Notes: generated by a model from the letters alone, not told the origin. 64,000 nt of DNA from Fragum whitleyi (GCA_948146395.1 OX411547.1:34865868-34929867); one strand, 5' to 3'. Shown: positions 33,712-45,700, counted from the stretch's first letter. Program-made: numbers and translations.

Positions 33712-34015
33712 CTAAGTACGTATTATATATATAATACGTACTTAGGGTATTATATGAAAAAAATATCTAACGAGGTTGGGAGAATTGATCATTGTCGAGG
33801 CTCTGCCGAGACAATTGTCAATTCTTACAACCGAGTTAGATATTTTTTCATACAATGCACTAAGTATGTATTATATTTATCTGATAACCTCTATTCGTCT
33901 TCTTTTCGTCGATATTTCTGACTGAAATGCAAGTTTCTTCAAATAACCACATTATATCGTTCTAAAAATAACTATATGATATCATAAAAAATATCATACG
34001 GGATGTTATCACACG
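33712..34015 (+). mobile_element. Palindrome-rich element, family L, copy 1
   Basis: Begins with a perfect 34-bp palindrome (17-bp arms CTAAGTACGTATTATAT), then a hairpin ATATCTAACGAGGTTGGGAG ... GAGGCTCTGCCGAGACAATT ... CCGAGTTAGATATT, then AACTATATGATATCATAAAA. An inverted relative is at 52300-52605. The frame at 33676-33921 is a by-product of these repeats. Confidence 0.7.
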
Positions 34016-34687
34016 GATACATTTGTTTAGTTATAAGATAAATTAATTTCCTGTAACCGTCAATTAGCTATCCTCATTTTTTGTTGGATCGTATCAAAGG
34101 TTTAGACATAAGACTATGGAAATAATTTCTTCATTACCCGTACTACCTTTTCTTTTCTTTTAGATTGCCGTAACAATATTGCACCTATTGTCGATCTCAG
34201 CGTGTTTTATATGGAGAAGCGTTAATGACCCCCATGGCTCACCATAATTCAGCTACAGCAGAAGCCCTCTCTAGAGGCCTATTTTAGAGGAACTACACAC
34301 ACTTCATGAATAGTTTACTAGATCCAAAACAAAATGCGCCATAAGACAAGCTTAATCGGAGGCCTAGGTTAAACGGATAACGAATTTTACATATACCAGG
34401 AGGTTTTATTCCAATTTTCCGTTATTTCCGCGTGTGTTACGAAAACCACCGTCTGCCAATAATTAACTCTCAGGAATACTAAGGAAATCCAATCGATCGT
34501 AGGAAGTGTTCATATCGAAAATTGATAAAAGGCTCAGTGGCTTTATATGTGTGAGTAGAGATACAAAAATGTGTTGATACTCGGGTATACCGGAATTGCT
34601 TCCGTCGGTTTTTGTGTGTACATAATTCATGTGTGAATTTTTGAGCCTTCGATTCGAAGAAATAAAATGGAGGCGAAGTGGAATTAA
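34016..34687. other. Upstream flank of a candidate exon; nothing else recognised
   Basis: Unique-looking sequence without repeats I can match. The minus-strand frame at 34831-34463 has no family resemblance. Confidence 0.3.
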
Positions 34688-34787
34688 ATGATTGTTGTGT
34701 TGTTTGCGGACGGGAGGGATGTTTTTACACAGACAGGAATGCCTCGGTGTCTGTCTTCTACTCTTCCTGGACTCGCTTTGTTGATTG
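34688..34787 (+). CDS. Candidate first coding exon of an unknown gene (weak)
   Basis: ATG opens a 33-codon frame (MIVVLFADGRDVFTQTGMPR...) that runs into a strong donor GATTG|GTAAGTATA. No downstream exon or homologue is recognised between here and 37 kb, and a single donor is expected by chance in such a length. Treat as a hint only. Confidence 0.15.
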
Positions 34788-34789
34788 GT

Positions 34790-35880
34790 AAGTATAATGT
34801 ACATGAATTGTGGATTGAGATCACAAATCAAAATGATACTGAATTAAGCATTAACTAATAAAGCATTCAAGAATGCATTTTTATTAGGACATTCTTAGTT
34901 CGGCATTATCTGAATTTGATAATTCTTTTAAACATGGTCTACGTTAGTAGGCCTACATTTTTAATTTTTCCCCGATCCAAGATTGTTAATTTATTTCGAA
35001 TCCCTTGACTAATTAGACTTGCATAAAAGTGATAACTGGCATAGTTTACATATATGTTTTATATAGAGCCGATTTGTGCTACCGCTCGAAGCCATATATC
35101 TTATTTTAACATCTAATGGAAGGGGGGGGGGACTGGATCTTCCTATCAAATTATTAGTGTCTGATATGGCTATTTAATTGGAGCTACCCACGAGATAACT
35201 GGCCAAGCTTTCAGAATTAAAAAAAAAAAAAAAAAAAAAAAAAGAAAGAAACCCAAAAAACAAACAAACAAATACCTCGATCTAAAATCCAAAATACCTC
35301 CTCTATCTGTAGCTCTTGGTTCAGATTTGATCATTATTCAGGCTAATGATGCTATAATATTATTAGTTCTTCATTTCACGAATGAGTTAAAGCCAAATTG
35401 AAAATGAATTTTTAAAAAAAAACGTCGGGAGAAAAAGTATATGTTTACGATCGAGTGAGTTTTAGCGGCCAACACACTGTCAACTTCATATTATGGACAG
35501 TCTCAAGTTGATCAGTACATTATTCGATCTTCAATAATAATGAGATGGTTAATCTCCTAGAGATTGTCTCGTCGGACTTAGCCGATTGACCAGGATCGAA
35601 ACTCTTTCGAATTTTGCATATTTTGCATATTTTCGGAATCCAGAACAATTATCCTACTTTTAAACAATATAGAACTTTTTTACTTTTAGAAATGCGAATA
35701 CATCTTGACCTCTGCTCGATCAAATAAAGTTTTTATTCTTCAACTTATACTTTTAAGGGGTCGGACTCGTGACGTTTTCCGTAATGACGAATTTAGGAAC
35801 GAAGGAGAAGTTTCAATCAATAGAATAGCGTGAGAAGTCGTTTCTCGGCTAAATATACAAATAAATCATTACAAGAGCAC
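34790..35880. other. Gene-free AT-rich stretch with poly(A) and a degenerate family-D hairpin
   Basis: A poly(A) run of ~24 is at 35220-35243. At ~35555-35660, AGATTGTCTCGTCGGACTTA ... CAGGATCGAAACTCTTTCG followed by AGAACAATTATCCTAC resembles a decayed family D foldback. Nothing coding is supported. Confidence 0.45.
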
Positions 35881-35884
35881 AGTC

Positions 35885-36165
35885 TTTCGGTGCCTACGCT
35901 CGGCTGTTGGGTGCTGGTCCGATTGTGGATAAAAAATCTATGTCAAAAAATGGTCGTACTTCGCACAAAATACATCTAGAGTTATCCCCCTTGATAGTAC
36001 ATGTAGCTATTTTGATGGTGAATCGGTGTGTCAAGTTTCAAGTGGATGCCTTCAGTAATACCAGATATATCACAAAATGTTTTTTTCACACGACGACGGC
36101 TAAAACGACAACGTTTGCGACACAAAGGCTACAGTAATACCTTTGGGTTTTCTCCGAAAACAACC
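35885..36165 (+). repeat. Dispersed repeat, family N, copy 1
   Basis: GGTGCCTACGCTCGGCTGTT, TCGCACAAAATACATCTAGA, GTGTGTCAAGTTTCAAGTGG, a CGACGACGG-rich stretch, and ATACCTTTGGGTTTTCTCCG, in the same order as the reverse complement of 57800-58095. Short frames here are repeat-derived. Confidence 0.8.
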
Positions 36166-36518
36166 GAGATAAATTTCAAAAACTTAATAATAATAAAGAA
36201 CGTTTTGTTATGTTGCGACTTTTAAAATCTACACAAAAACTTACTATTTAAAGCCAATGTTTATTTTCTCTTCTATTCAATAAGATTTCATTGTGGAAGG
36301 GATCCTATTGACGTACTACTGCTGACCTGCAAGTCTTTACACAGGCTATACTCAATATTTCTACCCTTTACCATATATGGAACTGCTGAGCTAGAGATGT
36401 AGGGAGTATATTCCTAATTTCCTACATTTTACCTTAAATGGTTTTGCAGAGCTAAAGATGAAGGGGTATTTGGAATTTTAGATTCGAATATTTCGATGAA
36501 ACTGAAATAAATCCCATG

Positions 36519-36573
36519 TTGTGGGTACTCATTGGAAACGTCTCTTCGAGACGATTCAAATAAGTACCCACAA
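36519..36573. repeat. Palindrome
   Basis: TTGTGGGTACTCATTGGAAAC and its near-complement GATTCAAATAAGTACCCACAA enclose CGTCTCTTCGAGACG. Same design as 6268-6314. Confidence 0.75.
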
Positions 36574-37144
36574 TAGTGAGTTTCTTTCAGAAATGACCGG
36601 CGTTACCTCCTCATTTCTCTTCCGTCGTTTTGGGGTCGATATTTCATTGGACCTCAAACCTCGAGATTGAGGGTTTTAAACGCTACGAATACTCAAAAGT
36701 TTGGTTAAATTATGGATTCATATTAATCGGTGAGTCCGTTTACACCCTCCTTCTGCAGGCTCTGTCGATGCCCTTTCATTCCACTGTCTGTTGGATTCCT
36801 AAAACCGAGATAATGTTGGGTTTTATAGTAACTGCAAAATGTTGCTGATGTAGATGCTATGGATGCGGAGAGTTTATTGGCTTTCCTTGGGGCCAACAGG
36901 GGTTTTCTTCGATATTTATTTAAGCAAAGGTCCGACGCTACTTCTATTCAAGGAATTCACTGGTCACGTATCTAACGTGACAAACGCAGTCCGATTATAG
37001 TATATAAAGTTGTTTTCAAACTTTGGTAAGATTTAAAAAAAACACATAAGAAAGCTTGAAAGAAATTTCAAACTACGAAAGGAACGAGCCTAAAGAACGT
37101 TGACTGTAGAGACGATGTTTCTAACTGATTATTGGCCGGGCTAT
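36574..37144. other. No feature recognised
   Basis: The plus frame at 36630-36848 has no recognisable motif and no splice context; I see no repeat. Confidence 0.3.
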
Positions 37145-37600
37145 GTTTTCAAGTTGAGAAGTTAGTTATCAACTAAGTAATATAAGTTTCGAAGTACTCA
37201 TAAATTACCAATTTGTTCCGTTTAGCTTCAAGTAGGGTATCAACTAGGTCATGCACGCACAAGTTTCAAAGTACTAGTTAATTATCAACTTGTTAATTAA
37301 TGTTTCAAAATATATTATCAACTACGGTAGCTCATGCAGATTTCGAAATTCTAATGAATTCCAACTTGTTCAGTTTAGCTTCTAGTAAGGTATCAACTAG
37401 GTCATGCATGTACAAAGTAACAAGTTTCAAAGTACTAATAAATTATCAACTTCTTAATTAAAGTTTCAAAATATGTTATCATCTACGGTAGGTCATAACC
37501 GTTCAAAAATATTATCAAGCTATCTCCTGGCTCATTTAAGCTTCAAATATAGATATCAACCAGGTCATGCAAGCTTCAGAGCAGGCTACAGACTAGATTG
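37145..37600 (+). repeat. Diverged tandem repeat, ~175-bp unit
   Basis: About 2.5 units built of GTATCAACTAGGTCATGCA, AAGTTTCAAAGTACTA, AATTATCAACTTGTTAATTA and TTTCAAAATATATTATCAAC in constant order. Confidence 0.8.
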
Positions 37601-37712
37601 TATTTGATTTTAATTGTTAAGCAAGTTAAATTTGTTGTAGGTATTGAGACGTTCAAAAAAGCGTTTCGAAATGAGCCGAGAAGAATATTTGCCATTCGTT
37701 AAATTTCAGCGT

Positions 37713-38643
37713 TTTAGCTCACCTGAGCACGAAGTGCTCAAGGTGAGCTATTGGGATCGTAGAATGTCCGTCGTCCGTCGTCAGTCGTCCGTCGTCCGTC
37801 GTGCGTCGTGCGTCGTCCACAATTTCTTTAAACATCTTCTCCTCCTAAACCAGTGGGCCAATCTTGATGAAACTTGGCAGGGATGTTCCTTGGGTCAAGC
37901 TCTACCAAAGTTGTTCAAATAAATGAAATCCACCCTTAACTTTCCCTTTACCCTTAACAAAAAGGATGAAAATATGAAAATCTTTAAAAATCTTCTTCTC
38001 TGAAACCAGAAGGCAGACAGCTTTCATATGTGGTATGTAGCATCATCTAGTGGACCTCTACAAAGTTTGTTCATATCAAGACCCTGGGGTCATGTTTGGG
38101 CTTTGCCCGGGCCCAACCCTTTTTACTTAGAATCAAAGAGCGAAAATCTTTAAAAATCTTCTTCTCTGTAACCAGATGGCAGACAGCTTTAATATTTGGT
38201 GTGTAGCATCACCTAGTTGGCCTCTACCAAGATTGTTAATATCAAGACCCTTGGGTCATATTTGGGCTTTGCACGGGTGCATCCCTTTATCTCTTATGAG
38301 CACAAAGGGTAAAGAAATGAAAATCTTCAAAAATCATCTTCTATGAAACCAGATGGCAGACAGCTTTCATATTTGGTATGTAGAATCATCTAGTGGACCT
38401 CTACCAAGTTTGTTCATATCAAGACCCTGGGGTCCCTTTTGGGGTCCACCCGGGTGCATCCCTTTTTAGATAGAATCAAAGAGCAAAAAGGCATATCTGT
38501 CTTGCTCTTCGCTGGAAACGTTCCATGGTATTGATCCTAAGCAATTATCTTCTTTTTGACATCTGCCTATCTAATTAATGTGATGTCCCAGGGGTCATAG
38601 AGACTCAGGTGAGCGATCTAGGACCATCTTGGTCCTCTTGTTT
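37713..38643 (+). repeat. Hairpin-capped modular repeat, family 1, copy c
   Basis: Head TTTTAGCTCACCTGAGCACG, whose GAGCAC/GTGCTC bases form a hairpin, then a CGTCCGTCGT-rich tract, then about four ~180-bp units (ATCTTCTTCTCTGTAACCAG, CAGACAGCTTTCATATTTGG, CATATCAAGACCCT), and end CTAGGACCATCTTGGTCCTC, another hairpin, + TTGTTT. The frame at 37644-37922 translates the head and is not a gene. Confidence 0.85.
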
Positions 38644-39384
38644 CTTCTTCTTTGACTGGTATCTTTAAAAGGACCCGTTCCCAATGCCAAAAAGTAAATT
38701 TTTTCCCCACAAAATCGTGAAAAAAATCAGTTTGATTTAAATCTTAATGTATTAAGACAAAGAAAACTTTATTCCGATGTAAATTGTACACAATACTAAA
38801 GTTTTTTTTTCCAAAACCACAATAATAAGACTTTCACTAAGTTTTGTGAAAATAACTCATTTTCTCAACATGCCTAGTTTCGGACCCATCCCCAAAAGCC
38901 TTAGAAAAAACACTGTCGTTATTACTTTCAGATAAAAAAAATATGCCCATGGAAAGCGGTATGTAACACAATAATTATGATTGACACCTAAGCCTGGACA
39001 ATATAGGTTAGTCTGACTGGGTCAAGCCTGACCTTGTCCGTAGTGCTGACCTCTGCAAATATTATGACGCTTCGGTGAATTAATTCATAGCTTAATTATT
39101 CTAATCCAATTAAACGAGCACGGATTTGGATTAATTCTTGCTAATCTTACATAGATATGGAGTGTTAATTAGTAAAAATAGAATACCAAGATTTCAATGT
39201 GAACACAATCGACAATCAACAGATCGATTTCAAATTTAGATAATTTATTTTAGTATTAACATTACCAGAACTTTCGATGTCGATACCTTTGCAATATCAA
39301 ATTTCAATATTAAAAATTTAATGTAGTAATAAGATATAGAGCGAAAACTCCCAATTAAAGTTTAAGCAAACTCTCTGTCTAGTA
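38644..39384. other. No gene recognised
   Basis: AT-rich sequence between two repeats. I see no repeat match or coding signal. Confidence 0.3.
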
Positions 39385-39925
39385 CAGTTCGAAACATTGT
39401 GAAATTGACCGTAATTCCGACCAAAATCATTCTAAATCATTCTCTCACCGCTTCGTTCATCCATTCGAAACACTCACTGAAATCGATCGAAAACGCTTCA
39501 AAATCATTTGAAAATATTACGCAACCGTTCAAGACGATCAACATTTCATTGAAATCTATCAAATTATTCTACGAATTTATTGGCTGATTTTGATTTTTAA
39601 AGTGTCTGATTGTTTCACGAAGACACATAAGCGGAAACGTATGTATATTGTATTCAAGGGAGTTAATAAAAACGCTTATTTTGTTCAAAATGAACAAAGT
39701 TACCGATACTGGAATACCTCCATTTAATTTCACTCTAACTCACACAACACACTCATTCATTTTCCATTCCAGAATCCTTCTTCGTCGTCCATCTTGACAA
39801 TTTAACGATGTTTTTAACTGTAAATATACAATGGCGGACCATCGCGATTTGAGTGCTAAGCCGGGTATAATTTCTGAACAGTTTGAACCTTTTTGTCATC
39901 CTGAACGTAGGGCTGGTGACGGCGG
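39385..39925 (+). repeat. Family-E dispersed repeat, copy at 39.4 kb
   Basis: CATTGTGAAATTGACCGTAA, GATCAACATTTCATTGAAAT, CACGAAGACACATAAGCGG, TACCTCCATTTAATTTCACT, and a terminal half-hairpin CTTTTTGTCATCCTGAACG. Confidence 0.75.
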
Positions 39926-40324
39926 AGCCTCGTAAGATCACTAACTAGCTACTTCTTTATCTATTTCCCCCTGGACAGAAGAGCAAAGACTAACGGTATT
40001 TCCTCGTTTGTGACCTAGTTTATAAGATCGGTAACAGTTTTAGGTTCGAAGACGGTTGTATGAGCCTATACATGTAATCTAACATGGGGAGAGAAACTCA
40101 GTATTTTTTTGTTTAAATAAAGAGCTTTTAAAGCGTACCGATTGCTTAATGGATTGGCATAGTTCCATCTTTTATTGGGTTATCTTCACGCGGTCTCTGG
40201 TAAAGTTTATTCATACGTATACACTGAAACAGGTCTTACAGTTAGAGTCTAAGATGTTTATGCGTTTTCGGCAAAGTCCTATTCCATTCCCTGGAAGCAG
40301 CAGCAACTTAGTTTGTATTTTTTG

Positions 40325-40700
40325 ATACTCTACACAAGGTTCGTGTTTGACCTTTAAATCAGGGTTTTGACCCTCAATTTTTTTTTGAAAATTCTTTATT
40401 TTGACCCCTTAATCTTCTGTCGGGAGGGGTCAATTTGACCCTTTCAATTTTCAGTATTGCATCTCAAAACGACTGCAATTAGTAAATTATTGGAACTTAT
40501 TGTCTCCTTCATATCTTCGTTTAGATTCATTTTCATATGAATCTTTTATAAAGATAGGAAGGAGATAATTGAAAAAGGGCATCGGGAAAACCAAAAATAG
40601 TCCTATTTCCTATTATATCCACACTTTTTACGATTTTGACCCATTTAACAGCAGTTTTGACCCCTAGAATTAATAATTAGGGGGTCAATGACTCCTGAAT
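40325..40700 (+). repeat. Dispersed 'TTTGACCCC' repeat, copy 2, with inserted hairpin
   Basis: GTTTGACCTTTAAATCAGGG, GGGAGGGGTCAATTTGACCC and AGGGGGTCAATGACTCC match 9385-9745 in order. A hairpin of the GTCTCCTTCATATCTT family (40497-40570) sits inside. Confidence 0.65.
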
Positions 40701-40719
40701 TTGAAAGCGAGCACCCAGC

Positions 40720-40790
40720 CTCGTTTTTATCTGTTTATTGATGACTCGTTTATTGTAAATTCGGTACTCTATGACCACCTATCCAATATC
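40720..40790 (+). repeat. Half of the CTCGTTTTTATCTG hairpin element
   Basis: GCCTCGTTTTTATCTGTTTAT + TGATGACTCGTTTATTGTAA matches one arm of the palindrome at 45795-45905. Confidence 0.65.
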
Positions 40791-41250
40791 CTCTAAGTAT
40801 AATGTAAAGGTTTGTCTTCCATTTTATAGACATTAATACAGACAATGCTGTTATGTTTATATCGTGTATTTATTAAACAGATCTGACATATCGCATATTT
40901 CGTTTCCAGGTATTTATGATATTCCGCCTATATTCCCCACACCTGGAATTGCTATTAATTAGAAACGGTTTTGCCCTGTGCGTGATAGGTGTAAATTGTA
41001 CTGGCACAAAAGTATCAAAAAGCTACATTTATGACATGAAACAAACATATCGGGAAAAGTTTTAGTAAAACATACACTAGACTGGCATTCAGTCCCAGTG
41101 TATTGATGGCAACAAAAGTATATGTATTATTTGGCTAATTTCGCCTGAGACTCAGTGCATATTCCGTTTAAACTCGGAAGATTTCCGAGTTCTTATTGCA
41201 TTAACCGTTAGTAATTTATTGATAAATACACATTTTATCCAGTGAGGAGG
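40791..41250. other. No feature recognised
   Basis: No repeat match, RNA gene or plausible coding frame seen. Confidence 0.3.
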
Positions 41251-41251
41251 G

Positions 41252-41325
41252 ACAAGAAATGATAGCTCAGTCGGTTAAGGTGCGCACTCACATTCAAGAA
41301 TCTATGTGTTCAAACCTCCGACACG
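41252..41325 (+). mobile_element. tRNA-like sequence, probably a degenerate SINE head
   Basis: GATAGCTCAGTCGGTTAAGG (A box) and GTGTTCAAACCTCCGACACG (B box) have tRNA spacing. The acceptor and anticodon stems do not pair properly, so a working tRNA gene is unlikely. Confidence 0.5.
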
Positions 41326-41505
41326 CCTTTTAATTTATTTGTTCATACTTTTTTCGACCCTTTTAAAAGCTCACACTAAGGGAATATTTTTTTCTCTGTC
41401 ATATCAGAAAACGACCACTTCCAGTTAAATCCTTTTGGGACATCTTAGGTACACAGAAGTCTCTATCACTGTATAAAAGAGAATTATTAACGAAACTTAT
41501 GTATC

Positions 41506-41676
41506 TTAAATGGCGATGAATATATATATATGTTTCCCATTTTTGAGAAAAGAACATAATTTCCCTGCTAAGCCTTGTTTCGAGTCCGTCCCCGAAACCA
41601 CGAAGAAGAATAAAAACACAGCCAAGGCTACCAAATAGGTACTCGAGATCAGTAAACAAGATCAGTAGAACTTCAT
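41506..41676 (-). pseudogene. Interrupted frame with signal-peptide-like segment (weak)
   Basis: On the minus strand ATG AAG TTC TAC is followed by TGA and then continues in frame for 51 codons. These include a strongly hydrophobic run (YLVALAVFLFFFVVSG) followed by TDSKQGLAGK, which looks like a signal peptide with its cleavage region. It ends at TAA. It may be a broken small secreted-peptide gene or chance. A different minus frame (41659-41399) is also open. Confidence 0.15.
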
Positions 41677-42023
41677 TTGTTGCTGTTGTCTTATCATTAT
41701 TGTTATTATTATTATGATTTTTGGAAGTATCAGTAGAAGTTATATTTCTGTGTGTTTGCGCTAGAAACGCTGAATAGATTAGTAGGTTACATTCACGTTG
41801 GAAATGATTTTTGCATTATTTTTTCGAATGAATTTGATAAAGTGTGACCAAGGATAAAATGATAGCTTTATTAGAAAGTAAATTCATTTTTTTTAAAAGA
41901 TATGTCTTATTAATTTTAATTGGTCAAAAAGTGGAAACGCCACTCCCTTCCGATAAAAAAAATAAAAAATAAGTGATTGTAAGACAGAAAAAAAATCAGA
42001 AAAATTGAGTTAGATAAATATAA

Positions 42024-42092
42024 TTTCTACCACTCGGTTTGAACTCGTGATCTTACGAACAAGAGGAACATGTCTTAACCTCTACAACACCG
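42024..42092 (-). mobile_element. tRNA-like SINE head (minus strand)
   Basis: Reverse complement reads GTTGTAGAGGTTAAGACATG ... TAAGATCACGAGTTCAAACCG, with a good B box. No paired acceptor stem. Confidence 0.45.
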
Positions 42093-42507
42093 TTTTCATT
42101 AATTTATCTGTCGCCAATCAAAACTTAATTCAGAAATCAAAATATCGAAAATCGTCGCCCATCGGGATTTTCCGATTTCACCCACGGAAAATAAACAGAG
42201 TCTCATGCGATATTAGCCAAGGAATAACACTTAACAAATAACCCCACAAAGTGCATTGAGTTAGTTTTCTGTATTTGAAACACTGTTAAATCAGACTTTG
42301 AGAAAGTATGTTATAAAGTCACTTTAACTACACTCTACTACATTTTCTAACTTTTCTGAAATATCTTAATTTAACAGAATGTCAGCAGTCTAAACATACA
42401 CCGGCATTGATATATCGTAAACATTGGCCAAACTTTATGTATTCATTTCAATTAAGTTTTTAATTTTAGATACGGCTTACTCGCGTCCGTTCCAGAAGGT
42501 TGCCTTT

Positions 42508-42772
42508 GTTTGTTTGCTTGGATGGGGTTTCGTCCGCTTTTAACCTTATTTCAGTCATATCACGGCGGCTGGATCACGAAACGATTGATTCCTAGTATTT
42601 CTCGCACCAGTACTATCATTACATCATTTCCTGCTGCTATCACACTTAAACTATTATCCAGCTATTTGTGGGAGACAAATGTCGGAAATGATGGTTGCCT
42701 CTGTCGGGGATCGAATCTATGATATCCGATGATAACAGATTGGGAGTCTGATGGACTAAAATTTGTGCCATG
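42508..42772 (-). mobile_element. tRNA-derived SINE, near complete
   Basis: Minus orientation: tRNA-like head (TAGTCCATCAGACTCCCAAT, TAGATTCGATCCCCGACAG), body CATTTGTCTCCCACAAAT, GCTGCTATCACACTTAAAC-type sequence, and tail complementary to GGATGGGGTTTCGTCCGC. Shares tail with 2628, 17832, 44332, 49750 and 50360. Confidence 0.75.
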
Positions 42773-42827
42773 ACGACGACTCTGTTCCAGAAAATATATT
42801 TGGCATCGGTTTCAAACAAAACCATAG

Positions 42828-43862
42828 TTTTTAACTCCACTGGCCAAAGGCTTGTGGGGCTGTTGTCATGGTGTTGTGTCTGTCGTGTGTCCGTCCGTGC
42901 ATCCGTGCGTCCATCCGTCCGGTGGTATACTTTTTCTTTAAAACTCTTCTTCTCAGAAACAATAAGATGAATTTTTATCAAACTTTACAGGAATCATCCT
43001 CAGGTGACCCTCTTTCAAAGTTGTTCAAGGATTTTTGATTCCAATGAAAAACAAGGCTTTAATGGGCTGGCTTATTTCCAATTGACCAAATATGGTAATA
43101 TGTGACTTTTCTCTGAATCTAAATGATGGATATCAATAAAATTTCAGTGGAATGATCCTTAAGTGACCCTTTATCAGTCTACAAAAATATTGTAATTAGA
43201 TGAAATTGGCGGAGGTCATTTCATAAATACGTCATATAGTGGAAACTTTGAAAATTATTTTTTCAGAAACAAATAGACTGATATCAACCAATTTTTCTTG
43301 AATGACCATTTAGTGACCATATGTTTGTCTATAAGAATATTGTGATTTGATGAAAAATATGTCTTTTATGGACAGAGGTCTTAATTCTATATGTTATTTA
43401 GATGTCACATTGAACATCATTTTCTCAGTATTTAATTAGTGGATATCAACCAAATTTCACTGAAATGACTTTTGATTGACCTTTTATCATCTAAAAAACA
43501 TTGAGATCAGATGAAAAATACCTCTTTTGGAGGTCACTTCTCTATTTGTTATATAGTGGAAAATCATTTTCAGAGAACTATCAACCAATTTCACTTGAAT
43601 TATGTTTTGGTGACCCATAATCAAACTGAACAAAATAATTGTGATTGGATAAAAATATGTATTTAACAGGCGGTGGTCAATTTTCTACATGTTAATCATT
43701 GGTTTTGATTTTATCTTTGCAGAAATATTTCAGCTTGTGACACTTAAAAACGTTTATAAATGTCCTTGATATAAATATTCATTAATTCACTTAAATTCTA
43801 GTCTTATCATATCTGTAGATTTAGGCCTGTGGAGCAACTCAGCCACTCAAGCAGCTCTTGTT
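42828..43862 (+). repeat. Hairpin-capped modular repeat, family 2, copy a
   Basis: Head AACTCCACTGGCCAAAGGCT+TGTGGGGCT, then GTCCGTCCGTGCATCCGTGC, then about five ~165-bp units with GATATCAACCAAATTTCACT, TGACCCTTTATCAGTCTAC, GATTGGATAAAAATATG and GGAGGTCA, and end GGCCTGTGGAGCAACTCAG+CC. Different sequence from family 1 but the same order of parts. Confidence 0.8.
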
Positions 43863-44045
43863 GATGAATTGTGTTGGTTCGAGAGCACATCATCTTGCGT
43901 GGAACAAACAGTTTGGTAATTCATTTGATCGTCCTTGAAATAAGAACAGAAAGAACATTATTCCGTGTAAAAACTCATCAGCACCAACTGATCAATCAAG
44001 TACACTCGAGAATGTTCGATATCCTCGGTTTACTTAAAAAAAACT

Positions 44046-44082
44046 CGTAACTCCAGCTTAAAACAGCTGGGGTTACGTGGTT
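44046..44082. repeat. Hairpin AACTCCAGCTTAAAACAGCTGGGGTT
   Basis: Stem CGTAACTCCAGCT / AGCTGGGGTTACG. The same motif with better pairing is at 60600-60642. Confidence 0.7.
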
Positions 44083-44331
44083 TTGGAAGTTAACCTGCGA
44101 TATGGTGTTTTGTCATTGAACATCCCAGACGAAACATGTCACGTGCAGTGATCAAATGGAAAAGATTCAATTGAAACCCTCTGTGGCGTAAAATAGGTCT
44201 GTGACTTAGTTCAACGACCAATGTGACATTAGAAAAGGGCTTCTCAGAAAATTTGGCTAGTTTCGCCTTCTGCAATGTGTCAGGACCTGAAGATATTGAC
44301 TGTTTTCTGAATGAGGTCTTTGCTGGTTTGA

Positions 44332-44628
44332 AGCCGCCGTCATAGCGCTGTGGTAGCGCGTCGGACTATCATTCCAAGGGTTTTGGTTCGATTCACGACG
44401 GCACAACTTATCGTTTCCGAATATTTGTCCTCAACCAATTGGTTGATGATCGTAGACGTATGTGGTATAGCAGCTGGAGACTAGGAAAGGATGTTTTGGT
44501 TAAACTGGTGTGAGAAATACCAGGAATCAATTCGTTGGTGCTCTTCCCCCGCTATATAACCCCACCCCGCGATATAACTGGCATATTGTTGAGAGCGGCG
44601 TGAAACCCCATTCAAACAAACAAATCCA
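44332..44628 (+). mobile_element. tRNA-derived SINE, complete
   Basis: Head GCCGCCGTCATAGCGCTGTG (A box region TAGCGCTGTGG) and TTTTGGTTCGATTCACGACG (B box), body with GTATAGCAGCTGGAGACTAG and GAGAAATACCAGGAATCAAT, tail GAGCGGCGTGAAACCCC and AAACAAACAAA. The tail resembles a molluscan SINE type I remember, but I cannot name the family. Confidence 0.8.
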
Positions 44629-44633
44629 CTAGT

Positions 44634-44840
44634 TGAAGCCACCCTCATAACGTAGTTGGAAGTGTGTCTTGCGTTCCTGCGTTCGATCTCCGACGGAGGC
44701 GCACGCATGTCGTTGTAGCACTGGTGAGAGAACATCGCGAATCCATCGTAAGCTGCTCCATTCTTCGGTATACTGAACTAAAAAAATGGGGCGTCAAATA
44801 GGGGCCTTTAACCCCATTCGAACAAGCGTACAAGTGCTTA
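44634..44840 (+). mobile_element. Second, more decayed SINE of the same family, in tandem
   Basis: GAAGCCACCCTCATAACGTA, CCTGCGTTCGATCTCCGACG, ACTGGTGAGAGAACATCGCG and GGGGCGTCAAATAGGG, TTTAACCCCATTCGAACAAG. Begins six bp after the AAAC tail of the previous SINE. Confidence 0.65.
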
Positions 44841-45257
44841 CATGAAAGGTGAATTATGTAAACGATCGGAATGAATGTACTTCTCTGGCTGCCAATTAAC
44901 TTGACGCTAAAAATCAGTGAAACAAAATCAATCAGAAACTAGTAGATGGCCAATTTTGAACGAGTAAGTAGCTTGATAAGTATATACAAACAAGATTTGT
45001 TGATTTTAAAACATTGCAAATATTGACATCGGGTGTTTAGAATTGTCGCCTTTACGCCCTTAAAAGTTAATTGCTTCGGCACGTTAATTGTACAGTCAAA
45101 AACATCGTTCGATTGAAACTCATCTGATTGAAACCATTCTAAATTATATATGCGGCCCATTCCACGTCCTCATTCTAAATAATCATTCACTACAAGCATA
45201 CATGACGCTCTGAAATCGTTCAAAAAGTGCTAAAAAGCAATACAAATGCAAGACATA

Positions 45258-45428
45258 GAGGATAATCGTTTGTTTCAGTGTAAGATCGGTTTATATTTCA
45301 TTGAGTGAACAACAAAAGCTATATTTTCACAAGTGGCGGAGCCACGAGTGAAAATATGTCTTTTGTTGTTCACGAAATGAAATATTAATCTATCTTACTC
45401 GAAAAACAAACGATTATTCTATTTCTTT
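45258..45428. mobile_element. Foldback element with ~75-bp arms and GTGGCGGAGCCAC centre
   Basis: GATAATCGTTTGTTT ... TATTTTCAC on the left pairs with GTGAAAATATGTCTTTTGTT ... AAACAAACGATTATTC on the right. Confidence 0.85.
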
Positions 45429-45479
45429 ATTGCAAAAATGAGACAAAATGTGAAATTTCTAGGACACATTATCGTAAAG

Positions 45480-45700
45480 CGCGTCATTTTGCACGTGCTT
45501 ACTATGCAACGTTCACTGTGACGTCACTTATTTCGCCCCGCATAGATGACGTCAGATAGGATGAAATGCACGAAAGCAGGATATAAGTTTTTGATAATTT
45601 CACTGCTTTTACGGTGAGATTATCAAGTGATAATCTACCGTTATTTCTCGATAAACCACCGAAAAGCATTAAAGAAAACTTCATAAAAGTCGATCAGTTC
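45480..45700. repeat. Repeat remnant with two CRE-like TGACGTCA motifs
   Basis: GTGACGTCACTTATTTCGCC and AGATGACGTCAGATAGGATG resemble copy-A sequence at 21398-21480 (GATGACGTCACTGGTATCG, GGATGACATCAAATAGAGTG), indicating a shared dispersed element. Confidence 0.5.

Noticed and set aside
37644..37922. Plus frame rich in RRQSSVVRRASCVV (also 47602-47889)
   Set aside because: Translation of the CGTCCGTCGT tract and head of the family-1 repeat, not a protein gene.
42646..42981. Frames with DARTDTRQT / VRASVRPSVR (also 56466-56748)
   Set aside because: Simple CGTCC repeat of family 2 read in several frames; part of 42646-42981 is SINE.
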